DNA of 64,000 nucleotides. Source: Euphorbia lathyris (Eukaryota; Streptophyta; Magnoliopsida; Malpighiales; Euphorbiaceae). The notes below the pieces were generated by a model. It saw only the letters and a program-made list of their open reading frames with translations, had not been told where the DNA came from and ran no database searches. The first letter of the stretch is position 1. Each line of letters opens with the position of its first letter. This document shows, in pieces, positions 34,784 to 46,772 of this stretch. The stretch spans positions 29,310,501 to 29,374,500 of the forward strand of contig NC_088911.1 in NCBI RefSeq assembly GCF_963576675.1, given 5' to 3'. A program made the position numbers and the translations under genes.

Positions 34784-34995
34784 GGTCCGTTTAGCTACTT
34801 GCTGGTTGTTGTTCCTGTTTGTTGTTGCTTTTGGAAAAGGCTGCTTTTCATAAAAGCAGAGATTCTCTGCTTTTGTAAAAAGCTACTTTCAGCAGTAAAA
34901 GGCAAACAGGAAGAGTCTAACCAAACACCTAAAACGCTGCCTTTCAAAGTGAAAAGGCAAACAGGAGGTGAAAAGTAGGTAAACAAACACCATCT
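34784..34995. repeat. hAT-like MITE, about 210 bp
   Basis: The left end 'gggtccgtttagctacttg' and the right end 'aggtaaacaaacaccatctt' are imperfect inverted repeats. The interior pairs 'gctgcttttcataaaagcag' with itself and contains 'agtgaaaaggcaaacaggag'. A second copy is at 52908-53115. No coding capacity. Confidence 0.6.
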
Positions 34996-35225
34996 TACGG
35001 CAATTAAGAGAAAGAAAAATTGAGAATTTTTTTTTATCAAAATGTATAGATACTACTATAAATTAACAAAATTGAAATCGATAAATTTTAAACTATAATT
35101 AAAAATACAAGAAGCTTATAAGGGTTAATTATGAAAGAGCGACAAAAATTGAAACATTAATTTTTTTTACAGGTAAAATTGATATTTAATCCTTTATTAT
35201 TCATACTCAAAATGTGTGCCGTGGT

Positions 35226-35772
35226 TAGAGATGGCAACGGGTAGCATACCTGCGGGTACCCAACACTATCCGACCCTAATGTGACTACATGTACCCTGTA
35301 TAAAAGGGTATGAGATGGGTACGGGATCAAAACCATTACCCATTAAGGTAATGGGACGGGTATGGGAATACTCCTAGGGTACCTGTTACCCGTCATAATT
35401 TTTTTATATATTAATAAATATAATTGTTTTTTAGATGTAAGACGTGAGATTTGAACTCCAATATTTTGTTTTTTAACCATTTAGTGATACCACTAAGCTA
35501 TTTTATTCTTATTAATTAATGTTCAATTTGTTGAATTTTTATATAGATGATTTATTAAATTTATACTTTGTTAAATTTGTAATATTTTTGTTTTATTTAT
35601 TGATTATTAACGGGTAAGGGTACCAACGGGTACCACGAATTAAATGGAACGGGTATGGAATGCAAAAAGTATACCCGTTAGGATAATGGGACTGGTACGG
35701 ATAATTAAAAATAAAAGGGTAAGAGTTTGTGATTGACATTATCCACGGGTACCCTACCCGTTGCCATCCCTA
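35226..35772. mobile_element. hAT-type MITE, 547 bp
   Basis: The ends 'tagagatggcaacgggta' and 'tacccgttgccatcccta' are inverted, with several internal 'gggtacgggt' modules. The 8-bp flanks 'gccgtggt' (35218-35225) and 'atcgtggt' (35773-35780) match at six positions, consistent with an aged hAT target duplication. Non-coding. Confidence 0.75.
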
Positions 35773-36009
35773 ATCGTGGTGGTGGGGTTATTTTTAATGT
35801 CATTATTATTTATCTTTTTAAATAAAAAAAAATTAAGAATCATTTTCATGATGCATTTTTTTTTTAAAAGATCATGGAAAAATTATTGAATTAATGCATT
35901 GAATCATTTTTTTATGATAGAAAATTATGAATCATTTTAAAAACATGTTACGTAGGTTGGTTTCTTCATAGCCTAGTTGGAAACTGTCCATTTGTTTACT
36001 TAAAGATTA

Positions 36010-36528
36010 GGTTTAATACATCGTTTTGTTTTCTGAACTTGTACAGAAAAAAATTTGATTGTCTCTTTGAATTTTTAAAGTGCCTCAATAGTCCCTTCAA
36101 CTTGCATAAAATATTCAGTTAGCCCCTTGAACTTACATAAAAATGTAAGCAATTGATCACTCGATTGCAAAAAAAAAAAGTAAATTATGCGGAAGATGTA
36201 TTCCACGCATCTTAGAATGTTATTACATAATTTAAAAATAGATTAAAAAATGAAGTTATTACTTGTTCAACTATAAAACTGGTTTTTGCTAATATTAAAA
36301 CCGTATACTCCCTTGGTCGTTTTACTTTTTTTAAAGCGCGTGTAATATATCTTCCGTATTTAACTTACTTTTTTTTACAACCGAGCGATCAATTGATTAC
36401 ATTTTGCACAAGTTCAATGGGCTAACTGAATATTTTATGCAAATTGAGAAGACTATCGGAACACTTTGAAAATTTAAGGGCCAATCGAGCTTTTTAAACA
36501 AATTTACGGAAAAATGATGTATCAAGCC
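36010..36528. mobile_element. MULE-type MITE family copy 2, 519 bp
   Basis: More diverged than copy 1 but alignable end to end. It starts 'ggtttaatacatcgttttg' and ends 'aaaatgatgtatcaagcc'. A perfect 9-bp duplication 'taaagatta' flanks it (36001-36009 and 36529-36537). Confidence 0.82.
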
Positions 36529-37042
36529 TAAAGATTATTATTATTTATTATTATTTGTTGCATTATGAGCAGAGTACAACCAATGTGCATTATTGCCAAA
36601 TAGGCATTCTATTAATAAACATAATCTTACCTTTCCAAAAAGAAAAAATGAATCAATTTATCTTTTGGCTTAATAAAATGCCCCTTTTTTTAATAAATGG
36701 ACAAAGAAGATATTTGCATATCTAATTGGTATGATACGGAGAAACGAAAAATAAATAAATCTGGTTTAGATGATTAATTGAATTTGAAAGAATCTCCGTC
36801 CCGTTGCAATTGAAGCTTGAATAACGGATGAAAATAGCCGTTAAGTCCGTTGCAAGAAAGACATGGGGAGTCAGCGACAACTATGCTGACAGCCTGTAAC
36901 AGAAAAGAATGACCATCACTACTACCACTTCACATGCCATAGCCATTTTGCTTTTGCACTAACAAATTTTCAAAATCATTATATTACTATTGTCCGTTTT
37001 CTTCTCATTTTCATTGATTTTTTTCAATCCAAGCACTGAAAT
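36529..37042. other. Intergenic DNA, nothing recognised
   Basis: AT-rich sequence between two MITEs. 36800-37000 is less AT-rich, but no frame or RNA is supported. Confidence 0.5.
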
Positions 37043-37616
37043 TAGGTATGTAAACGAGGCGGGACGGGGAATGCATTTTCCATCCCCGTCCTCGACTAGT
37101 TGGGGATTCACTATCCCCATTCCCACGAGCTAAATGGAGACAAACTGATCCTCACCCAGGTCCCGTGGGGGATCCCCTCCCCACGGGATCCTCATTACCC
37201 ATTTACAGATCTTCCAAAAATGTTATTCACATTCCCTATTCACCGCGGAGAATGACCGCTTGTGTTTAAAAAATCAGTAAAGGAAAAAACGTTTAAGAAA
37301 CAGTGGCTAATAATACCAAACAACCATTCTCAAATAAAAAAAAACTAAAAATTGAAAACAACCAATCACCTAATTAAAATGTATTTAAAATCATCCAAAA
37401 AAATCAATTATCACGGAGAATAATCAGGGATCCCATTAGGGATTAACGGGGTGGGGACGAGGATTCCCACGGGACGGGGATACCTTTCCCCATCCCCGTC
37501 ACGGGGAAAAAAATATCCTTATCCCCATCCCATGGGGATCCTTATCAGGGATTCCCCGTTCCCGTCGGATTGGTCACCGATGGGGACGGAAAATTCCCGC
37601 ACCATTTACATCCCTA
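37043..37616. mobile_element. hAT-type MITE of the 5121-9889 family, 574 bp
   Basis: The ends 'taggtatgtaaacgaggcg' and 'accatttacatcccta' are inverted. Both subterminal regions are packed with 'ccccgtcc' and 'acggggat' modules. The flanks 'actgaaat' and 'gctaaaat' match at six of eight positions. This is a short relative of the large shell at 5121-9889. Confidence 0.75.
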
Positions 37617-37659
37617 GCTAAAATAAATATATTACTACTCTCTTTTTCAATAAAGCTAT

Positions 37660-40560
37660 TTTTTAAAAAATATGGAAGACAGCTCGGAGAAAATAAAAGG
37701 AAACTAAGTTATTTCTATTCTTCTAGTAGACTATTCGAGTCGACCTCTCTCAAGAATAGTCTGGAGGCCTACAGTAGACACATCACACTCATGATAACCT
37801 ATTAAACAACGTTCTATGAAATTTATCATCCAGTCAGCAGTCTAGTTCCCTTCACGATATATATGAACCATCTTTACTTTCCAATCTATTTCCCTAAGTC
37901 GTTGACACTTCTGAATCAGTCATGCTTGAGGGTGATGATTGCTCACCTCTACATCTAGAATGTTAATTACGTGCTGAGAATCATTTTCAATCACAACCCG
38001 AGGATAACCTTTCTCTAACCTTTCTCATAGACCATAGTCAGTCCATAGAACACACTCCATAACTCAGCTAAAAAAGTTGTGCATATTCCCAAGTTGACGG
38101 CAAATCCGTCTTCCCACCTCCCACGTTTGTCTCATATGATTCCCCCGACAGATGCAGTTCTCATATTTTCTTTGCTAGCCCCATCCATGTTTATTTTTAC
38201 CCAGTACTCTTCCGAAGGGTGCTATCGGATCCACTTATCCACCCACTGAGCAACTCTTTCAGGATGGAGAAAATATGAAGCTTTATCAAGCTCTTGAGCT
38301 CGAGCTATAACAAATTCAGCCTTTCCTCCTCGCATCTCTTCCTCTCCAAATATACTCTGGTTGAGCCATCTCCAAATCCACCAAGCTGCAAATACGAAAA
38401 CCATTTGCCAAGCCACTCCCCTTATCTGCCTTTCTTCCTTCAAATTCTGATTCAACCAGTCATGTGGTCCTAGGCAGAAGAAGTGTTGCACCGCTTGCCT
38501 CAAGAGTAACTCTAACCAAACATTCTGAGCTTGAGGGCAATCCCGCAACACATGTAAGATTGTTTCCATCGCACCATAATCCAGGCAAATCCCTAAATCC
38601 ATTAAACGCCTTTGAAGATGAAACACATTCGTCATTATGTTATCGTGCTGGAATGGCCATAAAAAGCATGAATCCTTTTAGGGGATTTCAACTTCCAAAT
38701 AACATTTCATTTCGTATATTATAAGAACCAAATCTGACTGTATATTTATCAGAAGTCGAGTTCCACTAGCACTAACTATCATTACAGTTTGAGTCCGTGA
38801 TAATTCCTTACGATGCAATTTGAAGCAGAACATATTATGGAAGTAAGAGCTTAAATATCGACCAACCCCACGCCTCATCAATCCAAAAATTAGTAACATT
38901 TTTAAGCAACTCTTCCAAAATCGTGGCAGTGACCAGTTCTTCAAGCCGCTGATCTCCACACCAGAGGTTCGACCAATAATTTATCGATCCTCCATTTCTC
39001 GCCACTCTTCCAATTCCTTGCCGAATTACTTGAATCCCAACAATAATTCCACACCAGATAGCAGATGTTGAGGGTCGTGCAGTTGGATAACCAGGTTCTC
39101 GGAAATTAGAGCAATATTTGGCTTTCACTACTTGAGCTTATAAGCGCGGTGGATCAGTCAGCACCGTCCAAGTTATATTTTGCAATCATTGCAATATTGA
39201 AATCCCCGGTCTTCTGTATGCCTAAACCTCCATAATATTTAGGACTATAAACCTTCTCCCAGTTAATTAAATGAACTTTCTTCTACTCCTAAGATGACCC
39301 CCAGAGGAAATCTCGATTATATTTATCTAGTTTATTACAAATTGCCACGGGTATGATGACAGTTTGCATAGCATAGGATGGTACAAAGGAGGTAACCGAT
39401 TTGATCAGAGTGATTCGGCCTACAAAGGAAAAAGATCGCCCCTTCCCGCTAGCCATACGGTTTTGAACTTTCTCCACCAAGCTTTTGTACGTATCTCTAT
39501 TAACCTGCTAATGCAGTAGAGGCATACCTAAATAGACACCCAGATCTTCTGTCCAAGGAAAACCAATATTATTACAAATACTATTGCGTGTGTCGATAGG
39601 GACTTTAGTAGAAAAGAAAACTTTAGACTTTGCCAAACTCACTCTCTGGCCCAAGCAATCACCAAAATACTGAATGATATTTGTAATAATGGTTGCTTGC
39701 GCAACAGAAGCTTCTGCAAACAACACAACGTCATCTACAAAGAACATATGAGATAAAAGAGGGCCACTACAGGATAATTTAACCGGCTTCCAACTTTTAC
39801 AAAGAACCGCATCTTCAATCATATGACTCAATCTTTCCAAACAAAGCACAAATAAGTACAGTGATAGTGGGTCACCTTGGCGGAGGCCTCTTGATGGCGT
39901 GAAACCAAGCAATTTGTCACCATTCCACAAGACGTGCCAGCAACATATTTCATAATCAATTCATTCCAATTTTGCTCCATCCCGACCAGCTTTAGAGTTT
40001 CCCTTAGGAACTACCAACTTATTCTATCATAAGCCTTTTGAAGGTCAAGCTTTAGGATCATGCCCACCTTTCGACCTTTCTTCTTATTGAACGAATGAAT
40101 AGTCTCCTGAACCAGAATAATATTATCAGAGATGCAGCATCCAGGGATAAAGCTGTTTTGAGAGGGCTAATCACAATATTTAATAGAGGCTTAATTCGGT
40201 TCACAATACACTTTGTGATAATTTTATAGAGCATATTGCATAGGCTGATGGGACAGAACTGAGAAGCATACTCAGGACTAGCAATTTTTGGAATGAAAGT
40301 AATCAATGTTTCAGTCAGACTAGGATCAAAAGTCCCCATTTTAAGAGCTTGCAAAACAAGAGCACTTACTTGATGACCAACTTTATCCCAAAGGCGTTGA
40401 TAGAAGCCAACCTGATATCCATTCGATCTAGGAGCCTTATTAGGGGTCATACTGAACAATGCAAGTTTAACCTTTTTGTGGATAAAAAAGACGTTATCTT
40501 GACCCTAAGTCTGTCAGAAATAACCGGGAAAGAGGATAAAGTATGTAAGCTGCCTCGATA
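37660..40560 (-). pseudogene. Degenerate LINE (non-LTR retrotransposon), 5'-truncated
   Basis: On the minus strand, broken frames follow the order of a plant L1-type LINE. First comes the reverse transcriptase: 'FSMTPNKAPRSNGYQVGFYQ' near 40459, the motif-B region 'GLRQGDPLSLYLFVLCLERL' near 39880, and the catalytic box as 'FVDDVVLFAEA' near 39740 instead of FADD. Next is 'SFSFVGRITLIKSV', then a zinc-finger/RT-C region with 'WLELLL' and 'VAWQMVFVFAAWWIWR'. Last is an RNase H-like start ('NMDGASK') near 38190. The frame shifts several times. The endonuclease and ORF1 are missing. It is dead and probably old. Confidence 0.88.
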
Positions 40561-41925
40561 AGGAATCTCATCAAAGCTCATTACAAATAAGGATAAAATC
40601 TATGAATTATCTCAGGCGTCCCCTTAATACATTCATAGTACTTAAATGTTCATCTCCACCCAAGGAGTCTTCATGGGTATTTATGACCATAGGTTATCAC
40701 AACCCAAAATATCATCAATTTCACAATGGCCTCTACCAGAATATTTCTCTAGTGATCACGACCTTTTTTTTGCATTAATTTGTAACCACAATGTTTGCTC
40801 AATCTCATCACGTGACCATCTATGGATCAGATGACGATTTCGTAATATTTTCCCACTACCTTATTTGGTCAATGAATATTCCGTAATTTTATCCCCACAA
40901 GGTCTTGTATGGCCAAAGAATTATTCCACTGGGTTGTTCTCACCTGATATTTGCAATTATCTGATGTTTACCTTTTGCCACGATAGACGAGGCCAATATA
41001 TCTATTGATACCCATAATTTTCCGCATAAGGGTCTATTTCCGTTCGATGGACAATGTCCATGTAATGCCAGAGTAACTCGATAATGAGTTTTCCTCAACT
41101 TTTGAGAAGGCAGACACAATTTTCTACTAAATCCTGATAGGGTGGAATTCAGTTTATACTTTGATAGTCCTACATCACCACAAGAATTCAACAGTCCATT
41201 CATGTGATCCTTCACCCACGTCTCTGTCTTCCGCCTGAATTTTCTTGGCTCATGGAAGAGACCAAGCAATGTCTAACTGAATTAGAATGATTAAAGCGCA
41301 AACTATGCCTCAATAATTTGGTTGTGATAACCATCAATCTGATAGATCATCTCTATGCTACTTCATATGAGGGTCAAATTCTGACTATCAACTACGAATT
41401 CTCCCCCCTAAAGGGATTTAATCATGTAGAATTCCATCGCCTACACCCGTAAAGGAGTATGTATGCACTTTCTAGCATTCGCATACATTAGCAATCTCAG
41501 TTTTGCTATTTTCGCACTTCCACACACTGGGTAAAGTCTCGCAATAATTGCCCTAGTAAACCACGAGCTTTAATGAAACCGAGAAGCATCATAAAATATT
41601 TTTGGGAAAAGCATCGTAAATTCCCATCCGTCAATTCGTTGGGGGAAATTTAGGATCTTTAGTATCGCTAGCCCACATCTCGAAGGACTTGCTTAGTTAA
41701 AGCACTGGTTGCTCACACCACGAATAACTCAATTAGTTAAAGCAACATTGGCTCACACCACGAAGAACTCGATTAGTTAAAGCACTATTGGCTCACACTA
41801 CGAAAAACTCACTCAGTTAAAGCTTGCATATGCACACATTTAATTAAAGCTTACTCACCCACCTTGCAAAGGTATTACTTAGTTAAAAGACCACTGCATA
41901 CTTTGTAAGGCCTTTGCTTAGTTTA
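40561..41925 (-). mobile_element. Internal remnant of an LTR retrotransposon
   Basis: This lies inside the primer site at 41926-41938 and so should be leader or internal sequence of a minus-strand LTR element. No gag or pol similarity is evident. 41670-41830 has three to four tandem copies of a ~48-bp unit ('agttaaagcactattggctc', 'acaccacgaagaactc'). The border with the LINE is not sharp. Confidence 0.35.
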
Positions 41926-43060
41926 GGCTCTGATACCAAATGTGATGGGGCTAGATCTGAGCCAGACCAAAACCCCATATGACGCCTCAACTTCTCCCAA
42001 GTCTTGACCAGCCAACTCCTACCGAAGTGGTCTATCCCCTTTAAGTGTCCCATCAATGTGTCTGTTGGTATTCCATTCCAGAGGGTCTCCCTGTGGTTAA
42101 ACCTTGCGCTAGAATGGGCATGCACTATGGGCTCGGCGGCCCCATAATGTCCATAGAGTTCCCCTCTATGGACACATCCGCTCCCTTCATGAATGATGTA
42201 TGCCCGATTCTCATGTTCCTAATGGACGAGGATGGATCGCTTAAGCTAGTTCCGACTATTGACCCGGGAGGTGGTGGAGATCCAATGCCAGGATAGTCTA
42301 TGTCCCCTATCGTGTTCCTTATACTAACTCCGCCTCTATAATCAACATATGTTGATATGTCCCATTCGTCACTCCATGTTGAAGCCTTCTCGTAGCTTTG
42401 CCAATGCTTGGGGTTGAGTTTGCATATGGCCAAACTCCCCCCTTAAATGTGGGTGGTGGTATTCAAAAGGGATGATACCTTCAGTGATAAAGGCTAGACC
42501 CTTGATCCCTTGACCTCCATTGGGTTTCATCATAGTAGGAGTCGATGGATAGGTCTCTCTTTCGTGGCAAAGTGCAGACCGTGTGGTGTCCGATAGGATA
42601 GAAAATGAGATCTTGTTTGTTTGCATGTTTGTTTGATTTCTTTGTGTCCTTTAACTCTACCATGACAACTTCCATTTCTGTCGCATTTTTACCATGAGAT
42701 TGGTCATCGACTCCTGGACTGAAATAGATGATCTTATTTGTTTTTACATCCATGAACCTCGTTGGTCATGATCCAAAGAGGCCTAACAAGCCTCTATTTG
42801 TTGACCTAGTGCCAGGGTAATCGGGAGAGGATATATGATGTTGTCACTTGCGTCCACTAGGCACCTATATATTCCTTATTGGCCGAGCTGATATCGAGGG
42901 AATGTAAGAGGCTAGTGAAATTTTGAAGCTGTTTAGCGAGACCATGGCGTAAATCTGTTCAGTTCTACGTTCATCGCACCAATTTGATGTAAGAGAATCT
43001 GAATAAAAAAAAGTGGTCAAAGAGCGTCGGGAATCAGCGACTCGCTCTGATGCCTAAGTC
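41926..43060 (-). mobile_element. Probable 5' LTR and primer-binding site of an LTR retrotransposon
   Basis: 41926-41938, reverse-complemented, is 'tggtatcagagcc', the plant initiator-methionine tRNA primer site. Two bases further on, 'tgtgatggggct' (41941 on) would be the inverted LTR edge. The LTR would extend to roughly 43 kb on the plus strand, but its outer end and a partner LTR were not found. Open stretches at 42125-42753 are therefore probably LTR sequence and not genes. Confidence 0.45.
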
Positions 43061-43733
43061 AGTGATGAGAAATCATACTGAATGTTACCACAATTAATTG
43101 GAGAGATCAATAAATGTTACCATAATTATACATGTCATCCCATTAATCATGACGCTGAAAGCGGGTACAAATATGTTAGACAACAAGACCTCTTTTAATA
43201 CGTACACGTGGCTTCGACGACTATTATTAAAGAAGGGAGTATCAACAACAATTTTAAAGATTTGTGTCATTTAGTGTTATTTCCGAGTTACGAGATCGAC
43301 ACTAACTACCTAACAATTTGTGTACCAATCTTGTGTCAATAAAAAAATGACACATTATCTAATAAACTAAACTTAACAATAAAATTGTATGTAAATTTTG
43401 TATTGTATAATCGGATCGTGTGTAATTTTATCCCGTCTAATTTATATTTTATATGCATATAATAACTTAGTTTTGGTTTATTATGAAAAAAGAAAAAAAG
43501 AAGGTGGACCCAACACCACATAGAGAGCGAATACAAATGACGAGTGTTTGGCTCTGATTATGCATAAGCATAAGGGCATAGTGGCCTGCCGGTTTCCTCT
43601 CCTCCTTTTACAATAATTTCCTTCTTTGTTTGAATAAATTCCCCCTCTCCTTCTCTTTCTCTCTCTCTTTTCCTTGTTTAGCTTTTTCTCCATCTTCCTT
43701 TCTCCTTCGTCTACTCGATTATTTTACTTTGCA
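43061..43733 (+). promoter_or_regulatory. Upstream region and leader of the AG-peptide gene
   Basis: AT-rich to about 43500. A pyrimidine-rich leader follows (43640-43733: 'ccttctctttctctctctct' and similar), as is common for arabinogalactan peptide genes. No definite TATA box was identified. Confidence 0.4.
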
Positions 43734-44159
43734 ATGGCTTCGAGGACTTGTATGGGAGTTTTGGCCATCTTCGCTCTCATTTTCGTCATTTTCTCACCTT
43801 CCGTGAGAGCTCAGGCTCCTGCTCCTGCACCTACTAGCGACGGTAATTTACTTTATCCTCTTTAATTTTATTTTAATTCCTGTTTTAGATCTGAATTGCT
43901 ATCTATCTCGTTTTTTTCTTAGATCTGAAATCTCGAAATCCTTGCTAAGTAACGGCATTGTTGATTGTTTCTTCTTCTCTTCATTTTTTTTTTTTTTTTT
44001 TTTTTTTTAGAGTTTTGAAATGTGAATGATCGTTAAAAATGGCTGGTTACAGGGACTTCTATAGATCAAGGAATTGCATACACATTGATGCTGGTGGCGT
44101 TGGTACTGACATACCTTATTCATCCGTTGGATGCCTCATCTTCCTTTGGTTTCTTTTGA
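43734..44159 (+). CDS. AGP20: Arabinogalactan peptide (AGP16/AGP20 type)
   Basis: Two exons, 43734-43842 and 44053-44159, join in frame to 71 residues. Residues 1-26 are a signal peptide ending 'SPSVRA'. The mature peptide would be about a dozen residues, 'QAPAPAPTSDG', with the Ala-Pro repeats that are hydroxylated and glycosylated in AG-peptides. The C-terminal 'IAYTLMLVALVLTYLIHPLD' region is the hydrophobic GPI-anchor signal, conserved down to 'DASSSFGFF'. The product should be a GPI-anchored glycopeptide on the outer plasma membrane. The match to Arabidopsis AGP20/AGP16 as I remember them is nearly complete, and the intron falls in the conserved SDG/TS position. The intron carries a T-run of about 26. 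Confidence 0.95.
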
Positions 44160-46772
44160 AATATAATATTTAGATTTTGATATCGTTTTAGGCCGGAAAA
44201 ATGTAATCTGGTATTCTGTAATTTAATCGGTGCTGTTTTGGGGGAAGGGAAGGGAAGGAAGGAAGAAGGTTAAGTGATTGGTTTTTTTTTCAAGAATTTA
44301 ATTTATCCTTACTTTGTAATTTTTAATTTCTTTCGTTCTCTTCTACCGCTTCTTTTATTGGATTCTTTTTTGCCTTTTATTCCTCCGTTTGATGAGCTCA
44401 TAGCAAGCTGGCAAATGTCATTATTCTACTGAATATTTTGATTCTAAACAAGAAATCTGTAAAATACATATATTTATTTTGGTAGAAATTTATGGGATTT
44501 GGCAGCTTCTGATACAGTCCAGGTCAAATTGGAAGAAAAGCATATAATACTAGTATTTTTATGGATTTGTTTGTTGTCATGTTCCCTCAAGATTTGGTGT
44601 TTCCAGCTTTGAGACTCTTCAAAAGCAAAATTCAACACTTTTATCTTTTTTGACATTAGTCTTTCTAAATTCATTTGGAATAAGAGTCTTTCTTAATCGT
44701 TTTTCTACACTAAATTAATTGAATCTAGAACTAGTATGAGAATAAGTAACTCAGAATTCTGGCGTTTATACAATAATAACATTAATATTTGAATTAAGAG
44801 CTTGGAGTTTAAGACTTGTCTAATATTTTCAGTTACCATAAATGTTTTCCTTGGATGAATCATGAATTATTTTAGAAGGAAATTGGAATCTCGTGCTGCA
44901 GCTTGCCTAACAGACTAATAAAACAGTACAAAAACCATTAATACCACCTTTCAATGTTAGTTTCAATATTTGTAACAGAAAACTGCAGTTTAATCCCGAT
45001 CCTTCATCTTACTCTTAGGATTAATATTTACAGGAACTTTTAATCAAGTGTTGTAGAATTTCTTAATTTCAATTTTGTTTGTCCTTCAATTTATATAAAG
45101 AATTTTGGTTTACAAAACTTAATTTTAGGTTTTTTAACTTTATACCTCTGAGCCTGCCAACTTTAGAAACTTGAAATTTATTGTATTTTTTTTTTTTTGG
45201 TAAACTTGAAATTTATTGTATTAATCTGTCTAATTTGCGTATTTGTTTTCTATGATCTTGAACTCCAACATTAAATTTGTTCTAACAATGATCAAGCACT
45301 TAAATTTTATAATAGATATATTCTTTTTTTGAAAGGCTATAATAGATATATTAATTATTATTTTTTAATCCATGATTTTAAAAAAAATTATAAATAGAAG
45401 TTTATTGTACTTCTTTTTGAAACATTATGGTACATTTTTTTTTAACACCACACCACACGATACTATAAATTATATGTTGAGTCTTAATAATAACCAATTA
45501 TATTTTTATCTTTTAAAAAATCACATCTGCATATCAACAAAATAAGTTCGAGTCATGTAAAATAAATTTAAACATTTAATTTATTAACTGTCAAATTAAT
45601 AAAAAAAAAATAGTTTCAATTTGTAGAATTATATTTTATTAATATGTAAATATATTTTTCTTAAAACAAAAATACCCTTAAATGTCAGTAATTATATCTC
45701 TGTTTGCGAATTTTTAAACCACATTTTATCTTTTTACTCACTTTAAATTTATTTTTTCTTTCAATTGAATCCCGGAGATGTTGTGCCTCACTTTTATAGA
45801 TGTGATTATACCATAAACTAAAAAAAAAAAACTATAACTGAATTTTAAATTTTTTCTTTCATATTATTCACCATCCACGATACCACACTATTTAGTGTTG
45901 CTATCTGCCTGTTGACTACAATAAATCTAATATTCCGAGCATTTACAAAAATATTTAGTAAAACACTAGTAACATTTAATTTAATTTAATTTTTGGGTAG
46001 ACACCATTAATAAAATTTGACGTCAATCTAGTAAACGCCTTGAGATCCTTGTGTACCTCAGTCAACTGCAAATTTAATGACACAACATTTCAATTGATTG
46101 CGGTCACAGTCTTAGCACTAACCTTAAAAAAAAAATATTGCAACTCTGCCACAATATAATACATATTTATATATATTTAATATACAACCTCAACTTACTT
46201 ACTCCAAATTAAAATGTATATTAATTTAAACAGGTTCAAGAGACCTCTGACCAATAAATCATTCTAATCAAGTTTAAAAAGCTAGTAAGTCACTTTAAAC
46301 AAATTAAAGTAGCCTATATATTACTTTAAGCAAGTTAGAAAGGCTAATAAGTTATGAGCACCGATCAGTTTTTGACTAAGTTGAGGGAGGGGCCTAATAT
46401 ATTTTGAAGGAAATCTAATGTGCTAAATCACTAAAGAACATTAAAGCTTACTTTTATCTAAGCAATGAAAAAAGTTACATTTACAGCTCTCGAAAGAGAA
46501 AAACAAATAGTGACATTACTGTGTAAAGCAAAATAATCATGACAATTACAGAATCTTACTACTGAACAATGCACATAGGAGTTGTCTCGAGAAGATGGGC
46601 ATTCCTTTTCCTCCAAATATTCACTGTTCCCTCGTTCTCAACCAGTCATTTCCATTCCAATCCAAAGTAACATTGTCCGAATTTACTACTTTAAATCTCG
46701 ACGGTAATTCGGAAATGGAAATCTCATTCTCAATTGGGTTAAACAGGATCAGATTGCAGCAATAAATCTCTT
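44160..46772. other. Intergenic DNA between AG-peptide and MTM1 genes
   Basis: 44160-44400 is probably the AG-peptide 3' region. 44500-46700 is AT-rich with poly-A and poly-T runs and no supported gene. 46200-46400 has short, repeated phrases ('aagttagaaaggctaataag') but no clear element ends. 46500-46772 is likely the 3' region of the carrier gene on the opposite strand. Confidence 0.5.

Noticed and set aside
42125..42753. Overlapping minus-strand frames of 80-100 codons
   Set aside because: They lie between a tRNA primer site and the expected outer end of an LTR, overlap each other in different frames and have no known domain. They are better explained as LTR sequence.
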